A stretch of 64,000 bases of DNA from Aliiroseovarius sp. (GCF_030148435.1 NZ_JASBTN010000040.1:40347-104346), one strand, 5' to 3'. Counted from the stretch's first letter, positions 31,829-40,666 are shown. The notes: generated by a model from the sequence alone, not told the origin. A program made the numbers and translations.

Positions 31829-32548
31829 ATGCGTATCGGCGTGATCGGCACCGGCACCATTGCCACGGCGGTGGTGCGCGGCATTGCGGGGGACGGGCAT
31901 CAGATCACCGTCTCCGCCCGTTCGGCGGCAAATTCCCGGGCGCTGGCGGCGGAGTTCGAAAATGTCTGTGTCGCGGAAAACCAAGCGGTTCTGGATACCT
32001 GCGACGTGGTGCTGATCGGCACCACCGGGGCTCAGGCAGACGCGGCGCTTGAGCCGCTTTCCTTCCGGCCCGATCACATCGTGGTTTCGTTGATGGGCGA
32101 CCTGCCGCTTGACCATGTGGCCCGACTTGTGGCCCCGGCCGAAAATCCGGTGATGCTGATCCCCTTTCCGGTCATCGCGACCGGCGGTTCACCGGTGTTT
32201 TCCTGCCCGCCGTCCCCCACGGTTCAGGCGCTGGTCGGCGCACGCAACCTGGTCATTGCCTTCGATGATCCCGCCCAGATGGTCCCCTTCATGGCTGCCC
32301 AGGCCACGCTGTCCCCCGCGTTGAAGCTGGTGGCCACGGCAGGGGAATGGCTTGCTGAGCGCACCGGGGACGCTACCCGGGCCGAAGCCTTCCTGACCAC
32401 GCTGATCGCCAATTCGATGAAGGCGGGTTCGCTCGCCGACAGCCTTGCCGCGCTCGACACGCCGGGTGGCTACAACCAGCGCCTGCGCGACCACATGGAA
32501 CCGGGATACCATCTGCTGCGCGACGGGCTGGACAAGCTCCAAGGCTGA
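31829..32548 (+). CDS. Pyrroline-5-carboxylate-reductase-like NAD(P) oxidoreductase
   Basis: The 239-residue product has an N-terminal dinucleotide-binding motif (MRIGVIGTGTIATAVVRGI) and the general layout of ProC/F420-dependent NADP oxidoreductase family proteins: DVVLIGTTGAQADAAL, then LIPFPVIATGGSPVFSCPP. It is shorter than ProC by about 30 residues. It begins one base after the flavoprotein stop, so they are surely co-transcribed. If the cluster degrades proline betaine, it might act on a proline- or pyrroline-type intermediate; this is inference. Confidence 0.75.
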   Translation: MRIGVIGTGTIATAVVRGIAGDGHQITVSARSAANSRALAAEFENVCVAENQAVLDTCDVVLIGTTGAQADAALEPLSFRPDHIVVSLMGDLPLDHVARLVAPAENPVMLIPFPVIATGGSPVFSCPPSPTVQALVGARNLVIAFDDPAQMVPFMAAQATLSPALKLVATAGEWLAERTGDATRAEAFLTTLIANSMKAGSLADSLAALDTPGGYNQRLRDHMEPGYHLLRDGLDKLQG

Positions 32549-32566
32549 CCCTATGCCCCCGTAGGG

Positions 32567-35500
32567 TCAGGTGAGCTCATGCAGCCGCACCTTGGCACAG
32601 GCCGCCTGCGCCAGATCGCGCATGTGGGCGTGGTGGGTCAGATAGATCACCTGCCCCAGCCCGCTCATCGCGGCGAGCAAGCCGAAGGTCGCCTTTGCGC
32701 GCTCATCGTCGAAACTTTCCATGATGTCATCGGCAATGAAGGGCACCGGTCCGTTCTGTCGCACGAATTCATGATAGCCCGCGATGCGCAAGGCGAGGTA
32801 AAGCTGCGCCCGAGTACCCTCTGACAGTTGGCCGGCCTGGCGCGATCCACCCTCGGCAGGAAGGGCTACCAGAGTTTCGCGCTGGCCGTCGGCCTGAGTG
32901 GTCAGGCCGGAATAGCGCCCGCCGGTAATGGTGCTGAACGCCTGCGAGGCGCGGGTCATCATGCCGCTGCGATGCGTGTCGCGGTAGCGTCTCAGGGCGT
33001 CTTCAACCGCCACCAGCCCCAACCGTGCCCGCAGATGCGCCCGCGCGCCCTCCTCGATCTCGATCAGGCAGGTCTGTCGGGTCTCTTCCAGCCGGGCCAC
33101 CTCACCATCGCCGCCCACGGCCGCAAGCGCGGCTGCGGCCTCGCGGAAGGTCGCGTGGCTCTCGTCCTGTGCGCTGCGCAGCGTCGCCAGCTCAGTGTTC
33201 AGGTGGTCGATCTCGGCAGAGATGCTGTCTGCGTCCACCCCCTCCAGCGAGGCCAGGGCCTCTTCCTCGGTCTGCGTGCCGAGGATTTCGCACAATTCGT
33301 CGGCCCGTTCGGCCTGTGCCCGCTTTAGCTGCGCGCGTTGCTCGGCCTGCGCCAATGCAGCCCGCGCCGCAGTCCAGTCCGCAACGCTGAAGAAAGCCGC
33401 GATCTGGTCGATCCGCGCGCGGTGACTGGCGCTTTCCCTGTCCAGTTCGGACAGGTCCCTGCGGGCGCGGTCCAGTTGCGATTGCAGATCGCCGCGCCGG
33501 GTGTCTGCTGCCCGGGCCTGAAGCGCGCGATCGCGCAGCACTCGCCAGGCGTCGCTATACGTAAGGGTATGGTCGAGTCTGGCGTCGCGCGCCAAATCTC
33601 TGACGGCCAGTGCAAACCGGTCGCGGTTTTCGGTCATGGCAGCGATGCGATGGTCCAGCTCGCGCAGTTTCTCTTGCAGGGAGCGCAGCGTGCCAAGCTC
33701 TTCCAGAATGGCGCGCATTTCGGCCGCTTCGGGCAGGGGATCGGCCCAGGCGGTGCCCTGCAGAGCAAGGCTCCAACCTTCCTGCCATTCGGCCAGTGCG
33801 GCGGCAGCTTCCGTTTCCATATGTTGCCGTTCGCTCAGATCGTCACCGGCCTGCCGGGCCGCGTCGGACAGGGTATCCAAACGGGCGGCGGCATCCAGAA
33901 GGGCCTGTGCGGTTTCCAGTGCCGGGGTAAGTCCCGCGTCCTTCGGCAAGGAGCGGCCGGCCCGGTCCAAAGCGGCCAGAAGCTCGTTTCGGGCCCGTTC
34001 CGCCTGACCCACTGCGCGGGACAGCGCGCGGTTGGCATCGTCGCGTATGACCAGGGCGTCGAGGGCCACCGCCACGCGGTCAAGCCAGTCGGTCAAATGA
34101 GAAGCCTCCATGTCGTCGGGCAGGGAGGGGGAGATGGCGAGGCGCAACCCATCCAGTTCTTCGCGCAATGCCTCATGGGCGCGGCGGGTATCTTCGAGGG
34201 TGCCACGCGCCTGACTGGCTTGATGCTCGGCCTGGGCCAGTGCCTGTGCCGCCTCGCGGGCGCGATCGGCTTTGGCGGTGCGATCGGCCAATGTGGCGCT
34301 GATCCGGTCATCCAGGCGCATGGCCTGTTCAAACCGATCAGCGCTGGCCGGATCCAGGCTGGCCCGGTGCGCGGCCCAGGTCGCCTCGCGGTGGGCGCGG
34401 GCCCTGGCGGCTTCCTGGGCGTTCGTACCGTCAGGCGGGGTCTGTTTCTGCAACGTGGCCCGGCGGGTGGCGAGGTCCTGCTCTTGCCGGGTCAGCTCCG
34501 CCTCGGCGGCCCGCGCGTGTTGCGCAGCGGCGTCCAGCCGCTCGCCCAACCGGGTCAACGTGTTTCTGTCCGGTAGGCGCAGGCTGGCCAACTCCGCCGC
34601 TTGTCCCTGCCAGGGCGCCAGTGCCGCAAGGGCCTTGGCCAGGGCGGTTTCCGCCTGATCCCGCTGCGTCAGGGCGCGGTCGGCCGCACCGCGCAGGTCT
34701 TCGCTGCGCAGCATGGCCACCAGCCCGCGCACCTCTCCGGGGTCGGTCGTGCCGCCGCCGGCGTCGGTCAGGCGTTGCGTGGCCTGATCCGCCCGCGTGC
34801 GGGCGCGGAGGAGCTCGCTCCTGGCAGTCTGATGTGCGGCGTGAAGCGAGGCGTGTGTTTCGACCAGCCCGCGCAACTGGCCCATGGTGGCAGCGTCAGG
34901 CAGCAGAACCGCGGGGTCTTGGCCGGGGCGCCCCAATCGGAAGAGGCAGTCCGCCAGACGCGCCGCGTCGCCTTCACGTTCGCGTTCGCGTTTCGGCAGA
35001 TCGGTCTGCGCGGTGTCGTGGGCGGACTTAAGCGCTTCGGCCTCGGCGATCCGGTCCGCCAGAGCGCGGAACTCGGGGTCGTCGGGCACCCGGGACAGGT
35101 CGCGGCTCAGGGCCTCGACCCTGTCGGCGGCGGCTTTGTGCCGCGCGCGCAGATCGGAGTGCGCCCGGTCCAGAGCGCCCGCCTCGCGAAGCCAGTCCGC
35201 AGGGGGATCGGGCAGGTTCCCGAACCCGGTGATCCCTGCTTCGAGCCGGCGAAAGTGGTTGCCGGGCCCCAGCGCGTTGCGCAGGCGTTCCAATTCGATG
35301 CTGCGCCGGCTGGCGATGTCCAGCCGGTTCCTGGAGCTGCGCCAGGTGGTTTCGGCCTGATCGCGTGCCGCGACCAGGCGGGCAAACGCGGTGGCCTGGG
35401 TGTCCAGTTCCTTGATCCGCCGGGTCAGCTCCATCAGGTCCTTGCCCAGCTCCCGCAGCTGTCCCTTGCGCCCGGTACGGTTCAGGAACTCCTGGGTTTT

Positions 35501-36001
35501 TGCATCATGCCCGGCCAGCTGTGCGGACAGGTCGCTCAAGCCGGCGCTGGCCTGAAACAGCAGTTCGCCCAGATCGCCTTGCGAGGCCAGGATGCTCTCT
35601 CCCCCTTCCTCCAGCGTCTGCCGGTTGAGCGAAAACATGGCAGTGTAGCTGCCCCGGCTCATGCCGTGCAGGGCACCGGACAGAAAGGCTTCGCCCACCG
35701 GACTTCCCGTTGCATCCAGAAGTGACCCTTCGCGTTTCTTAAGCCGCGTCACATGATGCGCCCTGCCACCGATGTCCAGCGCCGCGCGGATTTGCATGGA
35801 TTTGTAATCATGCCGGAAATTCATGGTGCTGCGGTCCGGCACGCCAAAAAGCAGGTCCAGCCAGGCGGACAGAAGCGTGGATTTTCCCGCTTCGTTCGGC
35901 CCGTGGATCACATGCAGATCGGGCGCTTTCGCCAGGCCGAAATCCACCATCTGGTCGGTGAATTTGCCATAGCGCGTAAGTTCGAGCCGGTCCAGACGCA
36001 T
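32567..36001 (-). CDS. YhaN-like (SbcC/Rad50-type) AAA ATPase
   Basis: This is a 1144-residue SMC-like protein. The N-terminal P-loop half shows MRLDRLELTRYGKFTDQMVDF and Walker A GPNEAGKST. About 750 residues of Ala/Arg/Glu-rich coiled coil follow, then the C-terminal half with LSEGTRAQLYLALRIAGYHEF (signature) and VPFIADDIMESFDDERA (Walker B). It resembles Bacillus YhaN and Rad50/SbcC, which pair with a metallo-nuclease; the nuclease partner is encoded 3 bases upstream. The convergent P5CR-like gene ends 18 bases away. The role is probably DNA end or structure processing. Confidence 0.85.
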   Translation of the reverse strand: MRLDRLELTRYGKFTDQMVDFGLAKAPDLHVIHGPNEAGKSTLLSAWLDLLFGVPDRSTMNFRHDYKSMQIRAALDIGGRAHHVTRLKKREGSLLDATGSPVGEAFLSGALHGMSRGSYTAMFSLNRQTLEEGGESILASQGDLGELLFQASAGLSDLSAQLAGHDAKTQEFLNRTGRKGQLRELGKDLMELTRRIKELDTQATAFARLVAARDQAETTWRSSRNRLDIASRRSIELERLRNALGPGNHFRRLEAGITGFGNLPDPPADWLREAGALDRAHSDLRARHKAAADRVEALSRDLSRVPDDPEFRALADRIAEAEALKSAHDTAQTDLPKREREREGDAARLADCLFRLGRPGQDPAVLLPDAATMGQLRGLVETHASLHAAHQTARSELLRARTRADQATQRLTDAGGGTTDPGEVRGLVAMLRSEDLRGAADRALTQRDQAETALAKALAALAPWQGQAAELASLRLPDRNTLTRLGERLDAAAQHARAAEAELTRQEQDLATRRATLQKQTPPDGTNAQEAARARAHREATWAAHRASLDPASADRFEQAMRLDDRISATLADRTAKADRAREAAQALAQAEHQASQARGTLEDTRRAHEALREELDGLRLAISPSLPDDMEASHLTDWLDRVAVALDALVIRDDANRALSRAVGQAERARNELLAALDRAGRSLPKDAGLTPALETAQALLDAAARLDTLSDAARQAGDDLSERQHMETEAAAALAEWQEGWSLALQGTAWADPLPEAAEMRAILEELGTLRSLQEKLRELDHRIAAMTENRDRFALAVRDLARDARLDHTLTYSDAWRVLRDRALQARAADTRRGDLQSQLDRARRDLSELDRESASHRARIDQIAAFFSVADWTAARAALAQAEQRAQLKRAQAERADELCEILGTQTEEEALASLEGVDADSISAEIDHLNTELATLRSAQDESHATFREAAAALAAVGGDGEVARLEETRQTCLIEIEEGARAHLRARLGLVAVEDALRRYRDTHRSGMMTRASQAFSTITGGRYSGLTTQADGQRETLVALPAEGGSRQAGQLSEGTRAQLYLALRIAGYHEFVRQNGPVPFIADDIMESFDDERAKATFGLLAAMSGLGQVIYLTHHAHMRDLAQAACAKVRLHELT

Positions 36002-36004
36002 TGC

Positions 36005-37237
36005 TCAGCCCTCCCCGTCCAGACGGGACAGAAGGTCGCGCGCGCCCTTGGCGAGGTCCTCGGTCAGGGTTGCGGCCGTGTCCGCCTCATCCGCGCCGAA
36101 AATGTCGCGCAGCTCCGTGGGCAGTTGTTTGCGCAGGAGCTCGTATTCCGCCTGTACGCGCGGGTCCTTGGGTGACAAGGGGGTCTGCGCAATCATCTCC
36201 ATCAACTCGCCCACCGGACCGGCGGGGGCGGCGTTACCTTCGGCTTGAAGCGCCAGGGTCAGCTTGTCGATCCACAGCCCATCGGTTCCCTCCGCCTCGC
36301 TGCGCGCCTCTTCCAGCAGCAGTTCCGCATCGCGCCCGGCCCGCCAGGCCAGAGGCGTGACACCGCTGAGCACGGGGCGAATGATGCGCTGTGTGTCCCC
36401 CGGATCCACCACGCGCAGTGCCGCCTTCAGCGCACGCACAAGGTCGGTCCAATCCGCCAGACCGTTACAATCCACGTCCAGCCGGTCGAACCGCGCCACG
36501 GCGAGCGGCCGCGCCTCGGTCGTGACGCTGCCTTGGTCCACCCGGACCAATGTGACCGATTTCTCGCCAGCCTCGCCAATGTCCCGGCCCTGGGGAACGC
36601 CGGGCATGACCACCGTTGTCGGGCCTGAGTGTTGCGCCCGCTTGTGGATATGTCCCAGCGCCCAGTAGTCGAAGCCGGTTGCCTGCAGCTCGGCCAGCGT
36701 GCAGGGCGCATAGGGGTCGTGGCCGGGCGATCCGCCCAGGCTGGTGTGCAGCATGCCGATGTTGAAAGCGCCCGGGCGGGGTGTTCCGAACTTCTCCAGC
36801 AGGCTGTCCGGTGCGTGGGGCTTGGCAAAGGAGATGCCATGCAGCGCCACTGGCTGGCCGTTCCAGTCGCGTTCCTCGACACCTGCGCGACCGCCAAAGA
36901 CATGTACACTGTCGGGCAGAACCAGCTCGCGTGTAATGCGTGAGGCGGCGTCGTGATTGCCGCGAATGATGAAGGTTTCAATCCCCGCCGCGTCCAACCG
37001 CTCCAGTTGCCGGGCCAGGAAGCCTGCCGTCTTCATCGAGGTTTGCGCCCCATCATACAGGTCGCCCGCGATCAGCAGCGCCTGCACCTGTTCGGCAAGG
37101 CAGAGGTCGATGATGCGGGCAAAGGTCGTGCGCGAGGCATTGGCAACCATTTCGGCCAGTTCCGCATCGCGCAGCGCCAGGGATTTCAACGGGCTATCGA
37201 GGTGAATATCCGCCGTGTGCACGAAACTGAACGCCAC
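36005..37237 (-). CDS. YhaO/SbcD-like metallophosphoesterase (DNA exonuclease)
   Basis: The 410-residue product carries calcineurin-like phosphoesterase motifs in order: FVHTADIHLDSPL (DxH), LLIAGDLYDG (GDxxD), IIRGNHDA (GNHD), GMLHTSLGG (H), and YWALGHIHKR (GHxH). It would cleave DNA with Mn2+ in a complex with the YhaN-like ATPase, whose gene starts three bases after the stop. The C-terminal 150 residues are less conserved and likely contact the partner. It is the first gene of the pair, about 130 bases downstream of the META-domain gene. Confidence 0.87.
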   Translation of the reverse strand: MAFSFVHTADIHLDSPLKSLALRDAELAEMVANASRTTFARIIDLCLAEQVQALLIAGDLYDGAQTSMKTAGFLARQLERLDAAGIETFIIRGNHDAASRITRELVLPDSVHVFGGRAGVEERDWNGQPVALHGISFAKPHAPDSLLEKFGTPRPGAFNIGMLHTSLGGSPGHDPYAPCTLAELQATGFDYWALGHIHKRAQHSGPTTVVMPGVPQGRDIGEAGEKSVTLVRVDQGSVTTEARPLAVARFDRLDVDCNGLADWTDLVRALKAALRVVDPGDTQRIIRPVLSGVTPLAWRAGRDAELLLEEARSEAEGTDGLWIDKLTLALQAEGNAAPAGPVGELMEMIAQTPLSPKDPRVQAEYELLRKQLPTELRDIFGADEADTAATLTEDLAKGARDLLSRLDGEG

Positions 37238-37370
37238 CTGTATCCCTCACCCGTCAGCACCTGGGCGCAGTTTGCGTCGGGCAGGCGGGGAGGGCAACGA
37301 AAAACCTCGCTGCGTGGCGGTGCGGCGGAGCAAGGAAGGGTCGCGGGGGGCGGGGTGCCCGGCCAGACAG

Positions 37371-37778
37371 TCAACGTCGGGCGTAAAACACCATCTCGAA
37401 CCCATCCTCGCCAGAGAGGATCAGAACCTCGCCCGCGACTTCGGCCAGGGTGACGCGGGCAAGCGCCTCGAAAAAGGCCGCTTCCTCCGCAAGCTCGGGA
37501 CAGGCGCGTCTGGTTGCGGCGATGGGCCCGGCTTCGAACCAGGGATAGGGCGCGGATTGCGTGGCGCTGTAGCCGTTGCAGGGAGCGTCGCCGATGATCC
37601 GGCCTTCCTCGGGAAAGCTGATCGTCGCCCGGGCCGGGTAAGCGGTGCCGCCCAGCGCCTCCAGACTCCAGGTCACGCCCGACGGGGCATACCCGGAAAT
37701 CGTCTCGTCCCTGCCGGATACCTGCAGAAGGACGAACACCGCGACAGCGACGACCAGCAGGGCAAGAAGCTTTTTCAT
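37371..37778 (-). CDS. META-domain (HslJ-like) protein with membrane anchor
   Basis: The 135-residue product starts with a basic-hydrophobic segment (MKKLLALLVVAVAVFVLLQV) that is a signal peptide or anchor. A META domain follows: WSLEALGGTAYP, ISFPEEGRIIGDAPCNGYSA, and AATRRACPELAEEAAFFEAL. The CNGYSA/TRRACP pattern is the family hallmark. META proteins are envelope proteins linked to stress resistance; no enzyme activity is known. The start at 37778 gives a proper signal segment. It follows the small upstream gene by 8 bases. Confidence 0.82.
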   Translation of the reverse strand: MKKLLALLVVAVAVFVLLQVSGRDETISGYAPSGVTWSLEALGGTAYPARATISFPEEGRIIGDAPCNGYSATQSAPYPWFEAGPIAATRRACPELAEEAAFFEALARVTLAEVAGEVLILSGEDGFEMVFYARR

Positions 37779-37786
37779 GCGGACGC

Positions 37787-38092
37787 CTACCACCCACCGG
37801 TTTTCATCACCACATCATGGCCGGTGTTCTGCGGTGCCCCGCCTGCGAAGGCCTTCACCTGGCCGGCAAAAGTCCGGAAATATTCCTGGGATTGCACGTG
37901 GGCCAGGGTTTCGGGCGCGTCCCAGCGGCCCCAGTGGAACCGGGTTACTCCGTCGTCGGCCACGGCCACCTGGTAGGTGAACTTGCCCGCCGCCTGCGGG
38001 TCATTGTCAACGGCGCTGATGAAGTTGTGGATCGCCTGTGTCCAGGTGTCCTCGTCACCGGAATAGGCGTAGGTAATTGTGATCGCACGCAT
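37787..38092 (-). CDS. Small protein, possible dimeric alpha-beta barrel (ABM-like)
   Basis: This 101-residue protein is not firmly recognised. The pattern ITITYAYSGDEDTWTQAIHNFISAV, then FHWGRWDAPETLAHVQSQEYFRTFAGQVKAF, resembles a ferredoxin-like dimeric barrel of the antibiotic-biosynthesis-monooxygenase type. An inverted repeat ATTTAAC-N6-GTTAAAT lies 12 bases upstream of the start, and a TetR gene precedes it on the same strand. It is likely co-transcribed with the META gene. Confidence 0.6.
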   Translation of the reverse strand: MRAITITYAYSGDEDTWTQAIHNFISAVDNDPQAAGKFTYQVAVADDGVTRFHWGRWDAPETLAHVQSQEYFRTFAGQVKAFAGGAPQNTGHDVVMKTGGW

Positions 38093-38103
38093 GGGGCTCT
38101 CCT

Positions 38104-38123
38104 ATTTAACGCATTTGTTAAAT
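38104..38123. promoter_or_regulatory. Inverted repeat operator candidate (ATTTAAC-N6-GTTAAAT)
   Basis: A perfect 7-bp dyad immediately upstream of the 101-residue gene and downstream of the tetR gene. It is strikingly AT-rich against its surroundings. It is probably a repressor site controlling the small gene and the META gene. Confidence 0.55.
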
Positions 38124-38145
38124 GTGGGGCGGCCCGAGGCCCGCG

Positions 38146-38685
38146 TCAAGCGTCCCGCAACGCCAGCAAAGCAGCCAGCAGGGTAGACATGGCGCCGGAA
38201 TTGTCGGCCCCGTCGGCTGAGGACAGCTCTGCCAGCCCCATATGTGCGCCCTGCACGATGCGGGCAAACTCGGGATTGGTTAGATCCAGCTCATCCAATG
38301 TGACCGACAGCATGGTGCGGCGATGGCCGTCAACACGGGCGACGGTTTCGGCCACCGCTGGATTGTCCTGACCCCAGGCGCGAATGGCCTGTTCGGCGGG
38401 ATCGTCGCTGTTGAGCGAGCCCAGCCGGTCCAACCGTTTCACCGCATCCGCTTCCTCCTGCCCGGTTGCCGCCAGCGCCAGCAGCGTACGTTCCTCCCAC
38501 TTTGCCAGCAGGCGCGCGTGGAAGTCGGGCAGGTCGCGGAAATGCCAGTAGAACGATCCCTTGGTGGCGCCGATGCGTCGCGCCAGCGGTTCGGCCTTCA
38601 GCCCCTGGGGGCCCTGTTCGACAAGGGCATCGAAGCCGGTTTGCAGCCAATCATCGGCGTTCAGGCGGGTCTTATTCTTGAGCAT
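38146..38685 (-). CDS. TetR-family transcriptional regulator
   Basis: The 179-residue product has an N-terminal TetR HTH (LKAEPLARRIGATKGSFYWHFRDLPDFHARLLAKW) and an unassigned C-terminal half. Its own upstream region contains a perfect 12-bp inverted repeat (38726-38759), well placed for autoregulation. Targets may include the gene pair downstream, which has its own dyad, or the divergently read methylsuccinyl-CoA dehydrogenase region; neither is proven. The ligand is unknown. Confidence 0.87.
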   Translation of the reverse strand: MLKNKTRLNADDWLQTGFDALVEQGPQGLKAEPLARRIGATKGSFYWHFRDLPDFHARLLAKWEERTLLALAATGQEEADAVKRLDRLGSLNSDDPAEQAIRAWGQDNPAVAETVARVDGHRRTMLSVTLDELDLTNPEFARIVQGAHMGLAELSSADGADNSGAMSTLLAALLALRDA

Positions 38686-38725
38686 GGCGGCCTCCTCGGG
38701 CAGCGGCGAAGGATAGCACCGGCGA

Positions 38726-38759
38726 TTGCAGGTGCAGAAAGATTATGCTGCACCTGCAA
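38726..38759. promoter_or_regulatory. 12-bp perfect inverted repeat upstream of tetR
   Basis: TTGCAGGTGCAG-N10-CTGCACCTGCAA is centred about 57 bases before the tetR start. The size and position fit a TetR operator. Eleven of the twelve bases of one arm recur at 40536-40547 upstream of mcd. Confidence 0.65.
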
Positions 38760-38769
38760 AATAAAACAA

Positions 38770-38791
38770 GCCCCCCGGGGGTCCGGAGGGC
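38770..38791 (-). terminator. Intrinsic terminator of mcd
   Basis: On the minus strand GCCCTCCGG-ACCC-CCGGGGGGC forms a 9-bp stem (one G-U pair) followed by TTGTTTTATTTT. It lies about 25 bases after the mcd stop. Confidence 0.75.
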
Positions 38792-38816
38792 GTGTCGGTA
38801 TGAAACTGTGGCCGGA

Positions 38817-40466
38817 TCACCCCAGCAGGCGTCGGGCAATCACCTGCGCCTGGATTTCGGCGGCACCTTCGAAGATGTTGAGAATCCGTGCGTCGCAAAG
38901 AATGCGGCTGATCTGATATTCCAACGCAAAGCCGTTTCCGCCATGGATCTGCAGCGCATTGTCGGCGCAGGCCCAGGCGACGCGGGCGCCCAGCAACTTG
39001 GCCATGCCGGCCTCCAGATCGCAGCGCTGGTCGTGATCCTTTTCCCAGGCCGAGAAATAGGTCAGCTGGCGGGCGACCATGATCTCGACTGCCATCATCG
39101 CCAGCTTGCCCGAGACGCGCGGGAAGTTGATCAGCGACTTGCCGAACTGCTTGCGGTCCTCGGCATATTGCATGCCGACCTCCAGCGCGTTCTGCGCCAC
39201 GCCGATGGCGCGGGCGGCGGTCTGGATGCGGGCCGCTTCGAAGGTCTTCATCAGCTGTTTGAAACCCTGGCCTTCGACCCCGCCCAAGAGGTTCTCGCCC
39301 TTGACCTTGAACCCGTCGAAACCCAGCTCGTATTCCTTCATGCCGCGGTAGCCCAGCACCTCGATCTCGCCGCCGGTCATGCCTTCGGTGGGGAAGGGGT
39401 TGGCATCGTCGCCCGGGGTTTTTTCGGCCAGGAACATGGACAGGCCGCGGTGGTCGGTGCTGTCGGGATCGGTGCGCGCCAGCAGGGTCATGACATGGGT
39501 GCGCGCGGCGTGGGTGATCCAGGTCTTGTTGCCGGTGATCTCGTAATCGCCGTCCTGCGTCTTGACCGCGCGTGTGCGCAGCGAGCCGAGGTCGGACCCG
39601 GTGTTCGGTTCGGTAAAGACGGCGGTCGGCAGGATCTCGGCCGAGGCCAGTTTCGGCAGCCAGTTTTCCTTCTGCTCATCACTGCCACCGGCCAGAATCA
39701 GCTCGGCGGCGATTTCCGACCGGGTGCCCAGCGAGCCGACGCCGATATAACCGCGCGACAGCTCCTCGGAGACCACCACCATCGAGGCTTTCGACAGGCC
39801 CATGCCGCCGTATTCTTCGGGAATGGTCAGGCCGAACACGCCCATCTCCGCCAGTTCCTCGAGGATTTCCATCGGGATGAATTCGTCCTTCAGGTGCCAT
39901 TCGTGGGCATTCGGCACCACCCGGTCGTCGGCATAGCGGCGGAAGGTCTCGCGGATCATTTCCAGCTCTTCGTCCAGACCGGTGGCGCCGAAAGTGGCGT
40001 GACCGGCATTGCCCTGCATCAACTCGACCAGACGGGCACGGGCGGCGGGCGTGTTGCCACCAGCGATCAGAGCGTCGATCTCGGCAGTGGCCAGCGGGGC
40101 CGCGTCGACATTCATGTCCGACAGGCGGGCCATCTCGTTCTGGCTCATCATCATGCCGCCCTTGATCTGGGCCAGGTATTCACCGAAGGCGATCTGCAGG
40201 ATCAGGCTTTCCATCTCGCCCATCTGCCCGGCCTCGGTCAGGCGGGTGGCCCAGGCCTGCATCTGGCGCAGGCTTTCCACGTAGGTGGCCAGCCACGAGA
40301 GGGCGTGGGCGGCGCTCTGGTTGGCTTCCAGCAGGCTGCCCGAGACACGATCGCCATCCGTCACCATGTCGCGGACCGAAGCTTTCGCGGCCTCCAGCAC
40401 GGTTTCGCAAGGCGCCACGGCGGCGCCGGTCAGGGTCATCAGGTTGTCCATCAGGGCGGTGGTCAT
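38817..40466 (-). CDS. mcd: (2S)-methylsuccinyl-CoA dehydrogenase
   Basis: This FAD enzyme oxidises (2S)-methylsuccinyl-CoA to mesaconyl-CoA in the ethylmalonyl-CoA pathway, passing electrons to ETF. The 549-residue product has an N-terminal extension of about 160 residues typical of Mcd (MTMTTALMDNLMTLTGAA is the upstream form). An acyl-CoA dehydrogenase core follows: AVFTEPNTGSDLGSLRTRAV, KTWITHAARTHVM, and CADNALQIHGGNGFALEYQISRILCDARI. The start at 40466 is chosen because GGAG lies six bases upstream; Met at 40472 sits directly on the Shine-Dalgarno. EtfA/EtfB are encoded later in the window. Confidence 0.88.
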   Translation of the reverse strand: MTTALMDNLMTLTGAAVAPCETVLEAAKASVRDMVTDGDRVSGSLLEANQSAAHALSWLATYVESLRQMQAWATRLTEAGQMGEMESLILQIAFGEYLAQIKGGMMMSQNEMARLSDMNVDAAPLATAEIDALIAGGNTPAARARLVELMQGNAGHATFGATGLDEELEMIRETFRRYADDRVVPNAHEWHLKDEFIPMEILEELAEMGVFGLTIPEEYGGMGLSKASMVVVSEELSRGYIGVGSLGTRSEIAAELILAGGSDEQKENWLPKLASAEILPTAVFTEPNTGSDLGSLRTRAVKTQDGDYEITGNKTWITHAARTHVMTLLARTDPDSTDHRGLSMFLAEKTPGDDANPFPTEGMTGGEIEVLGYRGMKEYELGFDGFKVKGENLLGGVEGQGFKQLMKTFEAARIQTAARAIGVAQNALEVGMQYAEDRKQFGKSLINFPRVSGKLAMMAVEIMVARQLTYFSAWEKDHDQRCDLEAGMAKLLGARVAWACADNALQIHGGNGFALEYQISRILCDARILNIFEGAAEIQAQVIARRLLG

Positions 40467-40666
40467 GGTCATCTCCTGTCCATCATGCGGCATGGATTCG
40501 GCTCCGTAACAAAGGTCCGGGAAGAGATAGCCATTTCGCAGGTGCAGCGCAATAAAAATACGTCACGAATGTCGAACGCGAACGAAAATGACGCAACGAT
40601 GTTTTGCCGTGCGGGGCGGTGCGGAATCCGGTAGGCTGCGGGCAAAGGTGTGAAAAAGGGCGTGAA

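Noticed and set aside
38745-40634. 629-residue plus-strand ORF opposite mcd
   Set aside because: Shadow with His/Gln/Gly-rich composition; mcd on the other strand has full family motifs.
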